A stretch of DNA of 64,000 nt from Chitinophagaceae bacterium (GTDB lineage Bacteria > Bacteroidota > Bacteroidia > Chitinophagales > Chitinophagaceae): contig JAHBTJ010000005.1 in the NCBI GenBank assembly GCA_019638595.1, positions 1-64,000 on the forward strand, in the 5' to 3' direction. The notes under the pieces were generated by a model. It worked only from the letters and a program-made list of their open reading frames with translations, was not told the DNA's origin and searched no databases. The translations under genes and the position numbers were made by a program. Positions 16,542-25,794 of the stretch are shown here, piece after piece; position 1 is the first letter of the stretch; the number at the start of each line of letters is the position of its first letter.

Positions 16542-17744
16542 ATGCCTTTGCAAAAAATATTTTTCAGCTATTCCAGGCAGGATGGCAGCGGGTTTTCGCT
16601 GCGGCTGGCTACTGATTTGAAGAAGCATGGCTTTAATGTATGGATTGACCAGCAGGACATACGTGCCGGCACAGAATGGGACCTGGAAGTGGAAAAGGCG
16701 CTGGAAACCTGCGACTGCCTGCTGTTCGTGGAAACAGAGAAATCTGTTGTTTCCAATAATGTGCTGGATGAAGTATACTATGCCCTCGGGCAAAATAAAA
16801 AAGTGATTCCGCTGATCGTGGTAGACAGTAAAACACCGTTCCGCATACAAAGAATACAGCATGTGGACTTCACACAGGATTATGACACCGGCTTGAAAAG
16901 GCTTATACAGGAACTCCAAAACGCAGGCACCAACACTTTTGTTGAAACGCCTCAGATGATTGCGCCATCCAAAACTTTTTGGCAGCAATATAAAGGCTGG
17001 TTGCCTGGTGCTGCGGTGGTATTGGTTGTTATACTATCCGCATTATGGTATTATACCATCAATCGTCAAACGCTGGCCGGCGACATTAAAAACACAACCA
17101 GCGATAACGTTATTGCAGAAGAAGACAGCAGCGGTAATGATAATACGGTGGCTGCGCTGGAAACTGAAACAACACGCTCTGCAAAAAAGCAGGATATCGC
17201 CGGGAAAAATCAAACGGAAATACAGGCGGATAAAAAACCGGAAAAGAAAATAATACAATCACCAACGATTGATCCGGCTGTTTTGGCAGGGGAATGGCGG
17301 TTGAAGGAAGTGGATATTAATAACCAATCGTATGACGGGTATATAAAAATTGAACCTGCTGCAGATAATAAATTTAATATCAGGAGCGCTTTACGTTTCT
17401 TTTATATCAAACCGAAAGACACTGCCTACCTGAGCATTTTCAATGCCTTTGCAGGATGCAGGAATTGTACATTGAAAGAAGAAGTTAAGCTTGATGTGGA
17501 AGATATTGCCATCGGATCCCAGTGGTATTCTATCCTGAAGCATGACCAGGAAGGTGTTGGTAAGGCCGGCGATACGGTCATGGACAGAGGCGGAAATAAA
17601 TCTATAAGAGGTACAGCCGTATTGCGATTTACAGATAGCGAAACAGCGGTAATAAAAGTTTCCCGCTCTACGCCTGTTGAATTGGATGGCGGACTGATAT
17701 TGAAACCCTTTACATACCTGTTTACGTTTAAAAAGCTGGAATAG
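16542..17744 (+). CDS. Membrane-anchored TIR-domain protein
   Basis: The 400-residue protein begins with a TIR domain (about 1-128): IFFSYSRQDG, VWIDQQDIRAGTEWD, the helix NVLDEVYYAL with Glu77 at the position of the NADase glutamate, and VIPLIVVD. One hydrophobic segment follows (about 153-171), then a low-complexity Lys/Glu/Thr linker and a beta-rich C-terminal domain (about 248-400; AGEWRLKEVDINNQSYDGYIKI) with two Cys (AGCRNCT). I infer a cytoplasmic TIR and a periplasmic sensor-like domain. Bacterial TIR proteins may degrade NAD or act in signalling or defence; no defence gene is adjacent. Confidence 0.8.
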   Translation: MPLQKIFFSYSRQDGSGFSLRLATDLKKHGFNVWIDQQDIRAGTEWDLEVEKALETCDCLLFVETEKSVVSNNVLDEVYYALGQNKKVIPLIVVDSKTPFRIQRIQHVDFTQDYDTGLKRLIQELQNAGTNTFVETPQMIAPSKTFWQQYKGWLPGAAVVLVVILSALWYYTINRQTLAGDIKNTTSDNVIAEEDSSGNDNTVAALETETTRSAKKQDIAGKNQTEIQADKKPEKKIIQSPTIDPAVLAGEWRLKEVDINNQSYDGYIKIEPAADNKFNIRSALRFFYIKPKDTAYLSIFNAFAGCRNCTLKEEVKLDVEDIAIGSQWYSILKHDQEGVGKAGDTVMDRGGNKSIRGTAVLRFTDSETAVIKVSRSTPVELDGGLILKPFTYLFTFKKLE

Positions 17745-17805
17745 AGGCGAAAGAAATAGGGTGGAGGGTTTTTGCATTTCACACTTACACCTTACACTCT
17801 TAACC

Positions 17806-18117
17806 TTATAAAAATCCCAGTTCCAGCTTCGCTTCTTCGCTCATCATATCTTTAGTCCATGGCGGATCGAAAGTGAGGTGTACATGTACATCTGTTACTC
17901 CTTCTACCGATTCGGCTTTTTGTTGTACTTCAGCGATGATCTCACCCGCAACGGGGCATGCAGGTGCGGTAAGCGTCATGGTGATTTTTGCTTTTCCTGC
18001 CGCTTCATCCACATTCAATTCATACACCAGTCCAAGCTCCCATATATTTACAGGAATCTCCGGATCGTATACGGTTTTTAAAACCTCTTCTATTTTATCG
18101 CGTAATGATGGTTCCAT
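17806..18117 (-). CDS. sufT: MIP18/DUF59 iron-sulfur assembly protein, SufT-like
   Basis: This 103-residue DUF59 protein (DKIEEVLKTVYDPEIPVNIWELGLVYEL, then LTAPACPVAGEI with the conserved Cys, and FDPPWTKDMMSEEAKLELG) belongs to the family of SufT and eukaryotic MIP18, which help mature iron-sulfur proteins. The ATG at 18117 (MEPSLRD) is preferred; the frame extends 9 codons upstream into repeat DNA. It is the last gene of the suf run, separated from sufE by a repeat block of about 185 bp. Confidence 0.88.
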   Translation of the reverse strand: MEPSLRDKIEEVLKTVYDPEIPVNIWELGLVYELNVDEAAGKAKITMTLTAPACPVAGEIIAEVQQKAESVEGVTDVHVHLTFDPPWTKDMMSEEAKLELGFL

Positions 18118-18119
18118 TG

Positions 18120-18303
18120 TAAGGTTACAAGTTACAGGTCTCAAGTTACAGGTTGCAGGTGGTTGTCATTTTGGGTTTTTAGTTTATAGTTTGATGTTTG
18201 TAGTTTTTCAATAAGATACTCATTGCCCATTGCGATAGCTGACTGCTGATAGTAGAAAGCCATTCAAACTATAAACTACAAATAAGAAACTACAAACAAC
18301 AAA
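18120..18303. repeat. Dispersed repeat block between sufE and sufT
   Basis: The gap consists of CAAGTTACAGGTTGCAGG-like units (about 18125-18162), TTTTAGTTTATAGTTTGATG (from about 18177), a CATTGCCCATTGCGATAGCTGACTGC stretch in the middle, and the inverse AAACTATAAACTACAAATAAG (about 18266-18290). Outer arms are inverted relative to each other. It lies inside the suf run, where all genes point the same way. Confidence 0.65.
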
Positions 18304-18726
18304 TCATTTCTCTTTCACCTGGAATGCCAGTCCGTACATTTTCATTTGTTTCAGCATGGAAAGCAGTCCGTTGGAACGTGTCATAGATAAATGACTTTTT
18401 AGCCCTATGGCGTCAATGAAATATATTTCCGCGCCGGCTATGTTTTCAGGGCTTTGCCCCGATAAAACCCTCACTACCATGCTTACCAGTCCTTTCGTTA
18501 TCAGGGCATCGCTGTCTGCCGTAAAATAAATTTTTCCGTCTTTGTAATCTGCATGCAGCCAAACCTTCGACTGGCATCCTTTTATCAGGTTCTCGTCTTT
18601 CTTATATATATCGTCAATCAGCGGCAAATCCTTTCCAAGCTGGATAATGTATTCATATTTCTCCGCCCATTCCGTAAAAAAGCTGAACTCTTCAATGATC
18701 GCGTCCTGTTGTTCTTTGATAGTCAT
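18304..18726 (-). CDS. sufE: Cysteine desulfurase sulfur acceptor SufE
   Basis: SufE takes the persulfide from SufS and passes sulfur to the SufBCD scaffold. The 140-residue product (ATG at 18726; an earlier in-frame start at 18738 would add four residues) has the acceptor Cys51 in LIKGCQSKVWL and the family segments SDALITKGLVSMVVRVLSGQ and GLKSHLSMTRSNGLLSML. Length is typical. It lies in the suf run between two repeat blocks. Confidence 0.94.
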   Translation of the reverse strand: MTIKEQQDAIIEEFSFFTEWAEKYEYIIQLGKDLPLIDDIYKKDENLIKGCQSKVWLHADYKDGKIYFTADSDALITKGLVSMVVRVLSGQSPENIAGAEIYFIDAIGLKSHLSMTRSNGLLSMLKQMKMYGLAFQVKEK

Positions 18727-18738
18727 ACGAAGAAGCAA

Positions 18739-18942
18739 AGTTACGGATTTCGGGTTTGAAGTTACTGGTTACAGATTGCAAGTTTCAGGTTGCAGGATGT
18801 GACTGCCAGCTACCCGTAATTTATAGTTTATGGTTTGTTGTTTATAGTTGAGGAAAACCACAAACTATAAACCCGAAACTTCAAACCTGCAACCACAAAC
18901 CCTAAACTTCAAACTATAAACTAAAAACCCGCAACTCATCTC
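18739..18942. repeat. Dispersed repeat block between sufS and sufE
   Basis: The gap contains GTTACTGGTTACAGATTGCAAGTTTCAGGTTGCAGG-type units (written here only as a class), then TTTATAGTTTATGGTTTGTTG (about 18820-18842) and its inverted partner AACCACAAACTATAAACCCG (about 18856-18875), then further CAAACCTGCAACCACAAACC units. The inverted pair has a loop of roughly 20 nt and could form a stable stem in the suf transcript. Confidence 0.65.
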
Positions 18943-20190
18943 TCACTCCAGTATACGCCTTGCTTTTTCAATGCCTTTTATCAGTTCATCTACTTCAGCT
19001 TTGGTATTATAAAAGGAGAAAGAAGCGCGTACAGTTCCCGGAATGTTAAATATTTCCATCAGGGGTTGGGTGCAGTGATGCCCTGTTCTTACGGCAATGG
19101 AGTATTTATCAAGGAGTTCACCGAGGTCGAACGGGTGAATGTTGCCTACTAAAAATGAAATAGCGCCTGCACGACGGGCGGCATCGCCGATAAACCTCAG
19201 CGAAGGAACAGCCGATAACCGCTCGTAAGCATATGCTATTAATTCTTCTTCTGTATGCTGTATAGCGTGTATACCTGTTTGTTGTATATAATCAACCGCA
19301 GCTCCCAGCGCAATAGCGCCGGATATATCGGGAGTGCCTGCTTCAAATTTAAAAGGCAGCTCGTTATAAGTAGTTTTGGCGAATGTTACGTTTTTGATCA
19401 TGTCGCCACCGCCTTCAAAAGGAGGCATGGCGTTCAGCCATTTTTCTTTTCCGTACAAAATGCCAATGCCGGTGGGGCCGTACATTTTATGCCCGGAAAA
19501 TGCAATGAAGTCGGCATCCAGTTCCTGCACATTTAAAGGCATGTGCTGTATTGCCTGCGCGGCATCGAGCAATACGGGAATATCAAGAGCATGCGCTTTT
19601 GCTATGATCTCTTCAACAGGATTAACAGTACCCAGGCTGTTCGATACATAAGTAACCGCTACTATTTTTACCTTTTCCGTAAGCAGCTTATCAAACTCAT
19701 CCATTTTTAGTGCTCCCTTTTCGTTGATAGGGATCACTTTCAGGGTGGCGCCTTTTTCTTCGCATATCAATTGCCAGGGTACGATGTTGGAATGATGCTC
19801 CATGGCAGAGATCAGCACTTCATCGCCCTTGCCGATAAACTTTCGTCCAAATGAATAAGCAACAAGGTTAATGCTGTTGGTAGTGCCTTTGGTAAATATT
19901 ATTTCGTGTTCGTGAGCCGCGTGAATAAAACCGGCTATTTTCCGTCGTGCAGCTTCGTATGCTTCGGTAGCCTGCTGGCTGAGGTAATGCACACCGCGGT
20001 GCACGTTGCTGTTATATATTGTATAGTATTGTTCAAGTGCTTGCAGTACCGGTAACGGCTTTTGCGTGGTAGCGGCGTTGTCGAAATAAACAAGCGGTTT
20101 TCCATATACTTTGGTCTGCAGTATCGGAAAATCTTTCCGTAAACGTTCAACATCAAGGTTCAGTTCCGCTATCGTATCTGTTTTAGTCAT
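18943..20190 (-). CDS. sufS: Cysteine desulfurase SufS
   Basis: SufS is the PLP enzyme that removes sulfur from cysteine for cluster assembly. With the ATG at 20190 (MTKTDTIAELN) it has 415 residues and overlaps the end of sufD by 8 nt; a start at 20214 would only extend the overlap. Landmarks are the PLP lysine Lys235 in SGHKMYGPTG and the catalytic Cys373 in RTGHHCTQP, with the type-II (SufS/CsdA) spacing. It sits in the order sufB-C-D-S on the minus strand. Confidence 0.95.
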   Translation of the reverse strand: MTKTDTIAELNLDVERLRKDFPILQTKVYGKPLVYFDNAATTQKPLPVLQALEQYYTIYNSNVHRGVHYLSQQATEAYEAARRKIAGFIHAAHEHEIIFTKGTTNSINLVAYSFGRKFIGKGDEVLISAMEHHSNIVPWQLICEEKGATLKVIPINEKGALKMDEFDKLLTEKVKIVAVTYVSNSLGTVNPVEEIIAKAHALDIPVLLDAAQAIQHMPLNVQELDADFIAFSGHKMYGPTGIGILYGKEKWLNAMPPFEGGGDMIKNVTFAKTTYNELPFKFEAGTPDISGAIALGAAVDYIQQTGIHAIQHTEEELIAYAYERLSAVPSLRFIGDAARRAGAISFLVGNIHPFDLGELLDKYSIAVRTGHHCTQPLMEIFNIPGTVRASFSFYNTKAEVDELIKGIEKARRILE

Positions 20191-21475
20191 ACGTTTCTGC
20201 CATTTTATGAGCAATCAGTTTTTCAACATATTCTCTCACAGCAGGTATTTGTATTTTATTGGTTACATCAAAAGCGAAGGCATTTACAAGCAGGTTCCTG
20301 GCGGCGGTTTCGCCAATACCTCTTGCTTTCAAATAAAACAAAGCTTCGTTATTAAAGCTGCCTACGGTTGACCCGTGGCTGCATTTTACATCGTCGGCAA
20401 ATATTTCCAGTTGTGGCTTGGAGTCTACCACTGCTTTATCGCTTAACAGCATATTGTTGTTTTGCTGAAACGCGTTCGTTTTCTGGGCATCCTGCTGAAC
20501 AAATATTTTACCGTTGAATACTGCCCTCGACTGATCCATCAGCACTCCTTTGTACAACTCGTTGCTCAGGCAATGTGGCTTCATATGGTTTACAAGCGTA
20601 TGATTGTCTACCAACTGGCTGCCGCCTGTAAGGTATAACCCGTATAAATGACTTTCGGTATTAGAGCCGTCCAGGTTAAGATGCAGGTTGTTCCGCACCA
20701 GGGTTGCCCCCGGTAATGTATAGATGAAGTTGTTATACAAGCTGTCGGCCTTTTGCTCTACCTGCGTAAAATTTACCAGGTGGGCGTTATCCGGTGTTGT
20801 TTGCAGGTGGTATTGATCAACCCTTGCGTTTTCGGCAACATAACATTCTGTAACGGTGTTTACAAAAAGCGGTTGCCCGCCTTTGATGAATATTGATTCG
20901 ATGATCTCTATCCTGGAGCTACGGTTGGCAATAATTAAAATGCGGGGCTGAACAAAAAAAGGTTCCTGCGCGTTGTATACATGCGTTATGTGGATAGGTT
21001 TGTCGGTCGCCGCATTCTGCGCCGCTTCAATTACAATCCCGTTCTCGAACAACGCGGTATTCAAAGCCGCGAAGCCATTTTTTTGTACTTCAATATGTTT
21101 GCCCAGGTATTGCCGGATCGCAGGTTCTTTTACAGCGGAGCGGAACGGTGTTATCTTTATTCCCGGAATGTTGATATCCTCGTTCAGCAACCCGTTTTTT
21201 AATACGATCTCGTACGCGTCGAGGCCCGGTATAGTACCGGCATTTTTATGCTCGTGCAGTGAAGCGGCCGCGGGCGCTAACGAATAATCCTCCTTTAAAA
21301 AAGGCGCTACATTGGTAAAACGCCATTCTTCGTGCTTTGTAGTGGGAAATCCCTTTGCCTTAAAGGCTTCAAAAGCCTCCCGGCGCAGGTTTTGGAGCCA
21401 GTCGTTCCCGTTCAATCCCTTTCGTTCGTTGTATAATGCGGTAAACTGGTCGTATAGTGATGTTGTAGTTGTCAT
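20183..21475 (-). CDS. sufD: Fe-S cluster assembly protein SufD
   Basis: SufD pairs with SufB in the SufBC2D scaffold complex. The 430-residue protein has the SufB/D beta-helix core and the C-terminal family segments (ADDVKCSHGSTVGSFNNEALFYLKARGI, with the conserved Cys and His). The N-terminal part (KHEEWRFTNVAPFL) is the SufD signature. It starts 27 bp after sufC. Confidence 0.95.
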   Translation of the reverse strand: MTTTTSLYDQFTALYNERKGLNGNDWLQNLRREAFEAFKAKGFPTTKHEEWRFTNVAPFLKEDYSLAPAAASLHEHKNAGTIPGLDAYEIVLKNGLLNEDINIPGIKITPFRSAVKEPAIRQYLGKHIEVQKNGFAALNTALFENGIVIEAAQNAATDKPIHITHVYNAQEPFFVQPRILIIANRSSRIEIIESIFIKGGQPLFVNTVTECYVAENARVDQYHLQTTPDNAHLVNFTQVEQKADSLYNNFIYTLPGATLVRNNLHLNLDGSNTESHLYGLYLTGGSQLVDNHTLVNHMKPHCLSNELYKGVLMDQSRAVFNGKIFVQQDAQKTNAFQQNNNMLLSDKAVVDSKPQLEIFADDVKCSHGSTVGSFNNEALFYLKARGIGETAARNLLVNAFAFDVTNKIQIPAVREYVEKLIAHKMAETYD

Positions 21476-21502
21476 TATAATAGATAGAAATGTAAGGATG
21501 TA

Positions 21503-22264
21503 TCAAACCGATTCGCTGGTAACCGGTTCCTTAATCCAGTCGTAGCCTCTTTCTTCCAGCTCAAGCGCCAATTCCTTGGTACCCGATTTCACGATCCTGC
21601 CGTCGTACAATACATGCACAAAATCAGGAACAATATAATCCAGCAGGCGCTGATAGTGCGTAATAACAATAAAGGCGTTTTTGTTGGAACGCAGCTTATT
21701 CACACCATTGGAAACAACACGCAGCGCGTCAATGTCCAGTCCGGAGTCTGTTTCATCCAGTATGGCCAGTTTGGGTTCCAGCATTGCCAGTTGAAATATT
21801 TCGTTTCTCTTTTTTTCGCCACCCGAAAAACCTTCGTTTAACGAACGGTTGGCAAGCTTGGCGTCGAATTCTACCAGCTTTTGTTTTTCCCTGGTAAGGC
21901 GTAAAAACTCTTTAGCTTCCAGCGGCGGTTCATTGCGGTAGGCACGTATTTCATTGAGCGCGGTGCGAAGAAAATTAATATTGGACACTCCCGGTATCTC
22001 TATCGGGTATTGAAACGCCAGGAACAATCCTTCTCTTGCCCTGTCTTCGGGTGAAAGTTCCAGCAGGTCTTTGCCATCGAAAGTTACCTGGCCGCCGGTC
22101 ACTTCATAACTTTCCCTTCCTGCCAGTACAGAAGCCAATGAGCTTTTCCCTGATCCGTTGGGTCCCATGATCGCGTGTATTTCGCCGGCATTTACCTGCA
22201 GGTCAATTCCTTTTAAAATCTGCTTATCCTCAACTTTAGCCTGTAGATTTTTAATGCTTAACAT
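21503..22264 (-). CDS. sufC: Fe-S assembly ATPase SufC
   Basis: SufC is the ABC-type ATPase of the SufBCD complex. The product starting at ATG 22264 (MLSIKNLQAKVEDKQ) has 253 residues, Walker A GPNGSGKSS, the signature GFSGGEKKRNEIFQLA, Walker B KLAILDETDSGLD and the H-loop ITHYQRLL. The frame is open for 22 codons upstream, but that part is Lys-rich without resemblance and approaches sufB. No membrane segments, as expected. Confidence 0.96.
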   Translation of the reverse strand: MLSIKNLQAKVEDKQILKGIDLQVNAGEIHAIMGPNGSGKSSLASVLAGRESYEVTGGQVTFDGKDLLELSPEDRAREGLFLAFQYPIEIPGVSNINFLRTALNEIRAYRNEPPLEAKEFLRLTREKQKLVEFDAKLANRSLNEGFSGGEKKRNEIFQLAMLEPKLAILDETDSGLDIDALRVVSNGVNKLRSNKNAFIVITHYQRLLDYIVPDFVHVLYDGRIVKSGTKELALELEERGYDWIKEPVTSESV

Positions 22265-22340
22265 ATCTTCTTTTCTGTGTTTCTTTTCTTTTATATATAA
22301 ATCAGCAAACGGAATTTTGTTCCTTTGCATCTTTTACAAT

Positions 22341-23789
22341 TTATCCCACACTTCCTTCCAGCGAAATAGACAAGAGCTTCTGCGCTTCTACCGCAAACTC
22401 CATGGGTAACTGGTTCAGCACTTCTTTCGCGTAACCATTCACGATCAGCGCTACTGCTTTTTCCGTGTCAATACCCCGTTGATTCAGGTAAAAGATCTGG
22501 TCTTCCCCAATTTTGGAGGTAGTGGCCTCGTGCTCTATAGTAGCGGTTTTATTTTTGGATTCGATGTACGGAAATGTATGCGCTCCACACCTGTCGCCTA
22601 TCAAAAGCGAATCGCATTGTGTAAAATTCCTTGCCTGTTCAGCCTTGCTTCCCACATGTACCAGTCCGCGATAGCTGTTCTGTCCTTCGCCGGCCGATAT
22701 ACCTTTTGAAATGATCCTGCTTTTGGTTTGTTTGCCAATATGGAACATTTTGGTGCCGGTATCGGCAATTTGTTTGTTTTTGGTAACAGCTACAGAGTAA
22801 AACTCTCCGCTGCTGTAATCGCCCTGCAGGATCACGCTGGGATATTTCCAGGTAATAGCGGAACCGGTTTCCACCTGCGTCCACGAAATTTTGGAATGGG
22901 CTCCTTTGCAAATACCCCTCTTGGTTACGAAATTGTATATACCGCCGTTACCGTCTTTATCGCCGGGGTACCAGTTTTGCACCGTGCTGTATTTAATTTC
23001 AGCGTTTTCAAGAGCTATCAGCTCAACCACTGCCGCATGTAGCTGGTTTTCATCTCTTTTAGGCGCGGTGCAACCTTCCAGGTAGCTCACGTAGCTGCCT
23101 TCATCGGCAATGATTAAGGTACGTTCAAACTGCCCGGTATTCTCCGTGTTGATCCTGAAGTAAGTAGACAGCTCCATCGGGCAACGAACGCCTTTGGGAA
23201 TATATACAAACGACCCGTCGGAAAAAGCGGCGGCATTCAACGCTGCGTATATATTATCGGAATGAGGCACTACAGAACCCAGGTATTTTTGTACCAGTTC
23301 GGGATGCTCTTTTACCGCTTCGCTGATGGAACAAAAGATAATTCCCTGCTCTTTCAACGTTTCCTTATAAGTAGTTGCTACGGATACACTATCAAAAACT
23401 GCGTCTACCGCTACACCGGCCAATAATTTTTGTTCCGATAGCGGGATCCCCAGCTTTTCAAATGTTGAAATTAGTTCCGGGTCAACTTCGTCCAGGCTTT
23501 TATATTTGGCTTTCGATTTGGGAGCGGCATAATACGAAATGTCCTGGAAATCAACTTTCGGCAACTCAAAATTCTGCCAGGCAGGCTCAGGTTGTTTTAA
23601 AAAAGAGTGATATCCTTTTAAACGCCATTCCAGCAACCACTGCGGTTCTTCCTTTTTAGCAGATATATAATGTACCGTTTCTTCGCTTAGTCCCTTAGGG
23701 GCTACCTCCATTTCAATGTCGGTAACGAAACCAAACTCATATTCCTTATCACTGTACTCCTCTAATATGTCTGCACTCTTATTGTCCAT
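22341..23789 (-). CDS. sufB: Fe-S cluster assembly scaffold SufB
   Basis: SufB is the main scaffold on which the cluster is built. The 482-residue protein shows [21 protein letters not shown] at the N-terminus, [49 protein letters not shown] and the C-terminal [22 protein letters not shown]. It begins 34 bp after the sufA-like gene. Length and motifs are normal for SufB. Confidence 0.96.
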   Translation of the reverse strand: MDNKSADILEEYSDKEYEFGFVTDIEMEVAPKGLSEETVHYISAKKEEPQWLLEWRLKGYHSFLKQPEPAWQNFELPKVDFQDISYYAAPKSKAKYKSLDEVDPELISTFEKLGIPLSEQKLLAGVAVDAVFDSVSVATTYKETLKEQGIIFCSISEAVKEHPELVQKYLGSVVPHSDNIYAALNAAAFSDGSFVYIPKGVRCPMELSTYFRINTENTGQFERTLIIADEGSYVSYLEGCTAPKRDENQLHAAVVELIALENAEIKYSTVQNWYPGDKDGNGGIYNFVTKRGICKGAHSKISWTQVETGSAITWKYPSVILQGDYSSGEFYSVAVTKNKQIADTGTKMFHIGKQTKSRIISKGISAGEGQNSYRGLVHVGSKAEQARNFTQCDSLLIGDRCGAHTFPYIESKNKTATIEHEATTSKIGEDQIFYLNQRGIDTEKAVALIVNGYAKEVLNQLPMEFAVEAQKLLSISLEGSVG

Positions 23790-23823
23790 AATATTAATAT
23801 GTTAAACGCCCGGAACGGTAAAG

Positions 23824-24150
23824 CTACACCGAAAAACTTTCACCGCAACTGCAGGTTCTTGTGGCGTTGGGGTTATTGAAGGTGAGCCCTTTTCCATTCA
23901 GCCCGCCTGAATAGTCCAGCTCAGTTCCATACAGGTATAAAAGGCTTTTCATATCCACTACTATCTTAATGCCTTTATCCTCGTATTCTTCGTCCCCCGC
24001 TTTTTTTTCGTTATCAAAGCTTAGCCGGTATTCCAGGCCCGAACAGCCGCCTCCTTTAACACCCACCCTTACAAAAGTGCCTTCTTCCCTGCTTTCCTGC
24101 GCCATCAGGTTAGTGATGTATTCTTTTGCTGAAGGAGAAACCGTAATCAT
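23824..24150 (-). CDS. sufA: A-type iron-sulfur carrier (SufA/IscA family)
   Basis: A-type proteins carry assembled Fe-S clusters to target proteins. The 108-residue product (ATG at 24150, MITVSPSAKEYI) has the three conserved cysteines: Cys36 in KGGGCSGLEY and Cys100/Cys102 in TCSCGESF. A start at 24174 would add eight residues. It is the first gene of the suf run, next to a TAATTTTG promoter-like box. Assignment as SufA rather than IscA or ErpA rests on the operon. Confidence 0.93.
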   Translation of the reverse strand: MITVSPSAKEYITNLMAQESREEGTFVRVGVKGGGCSGLEYRLSFDNEKKAGDEEYEDKGIKIVVDMKSLLYLYGTELDYSGGLNGKGLTFNNPNATRTCSCGESFSV

Positions 24151-24171
24151 GTAGTTTTTATTTACTATCTG

Positions 24172-24179
24172 CAAAATTA
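24172..24179 (-). promoter_or_regulatory. Promoter-like -7 box upstream of the suf run
   Basis: TAATTTTG on the minus strand matches the Bacteroidota TAnnTTTG -7 element and lies about 22 nt before the ATG of sufA. A T-rich stretch lies at about the -33 distance but is not a clean TTTG. No further operator is recognised. Confidence 0.45.
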
Positions 24180-24367
24180 CGATTTTAAGCGATAGAAAAA
24201 TGAGGAAAAACGAAAGCGTAAAGTCCGGTTTTTACAAATTGGTGACAAACTGCGGTTGCCCTCGTGTTCAAAACCGGGGGAATATCTGCGGGAGCTCATG
24301 TTTAAATTAGCCAAAAAAACGAGGGCTTGTAAAAATGTATTATTATTGCCATTTTAATTGATGACCA

Positions 24368-25213
24368 TTGAATGCAGCGTACCAGATACAGCGCCCGGAA
24401 AATGAAACAGTTGACAGCTCGCAATGCAACCTGTATATGGAGGTAGCGGCGGAATACCTGCTTTTCGGCATACTGGATACAGGCAGGAACGAGTTTTTGG
24501 CGCTGGATTATTATCACCTGGACAAATACAATACGTTTAATCATCTTAAAGAAATATTGTTCAATAACGGGCAGCTTTCTCAACCGTATAAAGCAATAAG
24601 GGTCGTGTATAACTTCCCCGACTGCCTGGTTATGCCCGCTGAAAAATACAATGCCGGGCTCAATGCCGGTATGCTGAACCTGGTTTTTGGTGATCTGCAT
24701 AAAGGGGAAGTGCTGGAAGATATGGTGGAGGTTAACGGAATGAATGTTGTATACCGGGTACCTCCGGCATTGCACGATGCCATAGCGGCACGTTTTCCGC
24801 AGGCGGTATTTTGCCATACATATACTGCTTTCCTGAAGCGGAAAGCAATGGAAGGGCAGTTGCCGGATGCTGATGCCGCTTTTCTTGTATTCTATGAGCA
24901 CAAGCTGCTTTTTTCGTTTTTCCGCGATTCAAAGCTTCAGCTCATACGTACTTTTGAATATGAAACAGCAGAAGATGTTACCTACCATCTTTTAAATGCC
25001 TGCCGGCAACTGGATGCTGATTGTGAAAAAACGGTATTCCGCATTTCGGGCTTGCTTGATGATCATTCATCGGTATATGCCGAATTGCAAAAATATTTTT
25101 TACAAACAGAGCTGGAACAGCGACCTCCCGAATTTGCATATAACAGCGCTTTTGACGAATACCCGGCTCATTTTTTCACTTCTTTATTTAGTATTGCCTT
25201 ATGCGCATCATAG
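24368..25213 (+). CDS. DUF3822 family protein
   Basis: The 281-residue protein resembles DUF3822, a Bacteroidota family commonly found next to rsmD, with an actin/ASKHA-like look (TLYMEVAAEYLLFGILD type opening; FLVFYEHKLLFSFFRDSKLQLIRTFEYETAEDVTYHLLN). It starts with TTG at 24368: a stop lies two codons upstream, and the next ATG (24437) would remove the conserved first strand. It overlaps rsmD by 13 nt. The molecular function is not known. Confidence 0.78.
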   Translation: MNAAYQIQRPENETVDSSQCNLYMEVAAEYLLFGILDTGRNEFLALDYYHLDKYNTFNHLKEILFNNGQLSQPYKAIRVVYNFPDCLVMPAEKYNAGLNAGMLNLVFGDLHKGEVLEDMVEVNGMNVVYRVPPALHDAIAARFPQAVFCHTYTAFLKRKAMEGQLPDADAAFLVFYEHKLLFSFFRDSKLQLIRTFEYETAEDVTYHLLNACRQLDADCEKTVFRISGLLDDHSSVYAELQKYFLQTELEQRPPEFAYNSAFDEYPAHFFTSLFSIALCAS

Positions 25214-25761
25214 GTGGAACAGCCGGTGGAAGGAAATTCAATCCCCCGGCAAAGATGCCACATACCCGGCCCACCACCGATATAGCTAAAGAAGGATTGT
25301 TCAACATCATTGAAAATAACCTGAACATCGCGGAGCTTACAACACTCGACCTGTTTGGCGGCACGGGCAGCATCAGCTACGAGCTGGCTTCAAGGGGCGC
25401 CGGGAATCTTACGATTGTTGAAAAAGACCCTAAAATGTATGCATTTATTGTGCAGAACGCGCGGCTGCTTGGTTTTACGCAAATGCGCGCCATAAAGATG
25501 GATGTGTTTACTTACATACGGCAATGCGTGGAGAAGTATGATTTTATTTTTGCGGGACCGCCGTATGCGTTAAAAAATATTGATGATTTACCTGTGGAGA
25601 TCTTTAAATATGGCTTGCTAAAACCGGGCGGATGGTTTGTGCTGGAGCATACGCCGGGAAATAATTACGAAAATTTCCCTTATTTTAGAACAGCCAGAAA
25701 TTACGGCACTACTGTTTTTTCCATATTTCTGAACCGGCCAAAAGAAGATACCGGTCAATAA
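25201..25761 (+). CDS. rsmD: 16S rRNA (guanine966-N2)-methyltransferase RsmD, altered catalytic motif
   Basis: RsmD methylates N2 of G966 in 16S rRNA. The 186-residue protein has the family start MRIIGGTAGGRKF, the TRPTTDIAKEGLFNII segment and the SAM-binding loop DLFGGTGSISYELASRGA. Motif IV, usually D/N-PPY in N-methyltransferases, reads AGPPY with Gly119 in place of the acidic or amide residue. The rest of the protein is intact. It overlaps DUF3822 upstream and is 33 bp from the 5-FCL gene. Confidence 0.88.
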   Translation: MRIIGGTAGGRKFNPPAKMPHTRPTTDIAKEGLFNIIENNLNIAELTTLDLFGGTGSISYELASRGAGNLTIVEKDPKMYAFIVQNARLLGFTQMRAIKMDVFTYIRQCVEKYDFIFAGPPYALKNIDDLPVEIFKYGLLKPGGWFVLEHTPGNNYENFPYFRTARNYGTTVFSIFLNRPKEDTGQ

Positions 25762-25794
25762 AGCTGTAAAGGATCGTGGAGTATTAAATAACAC

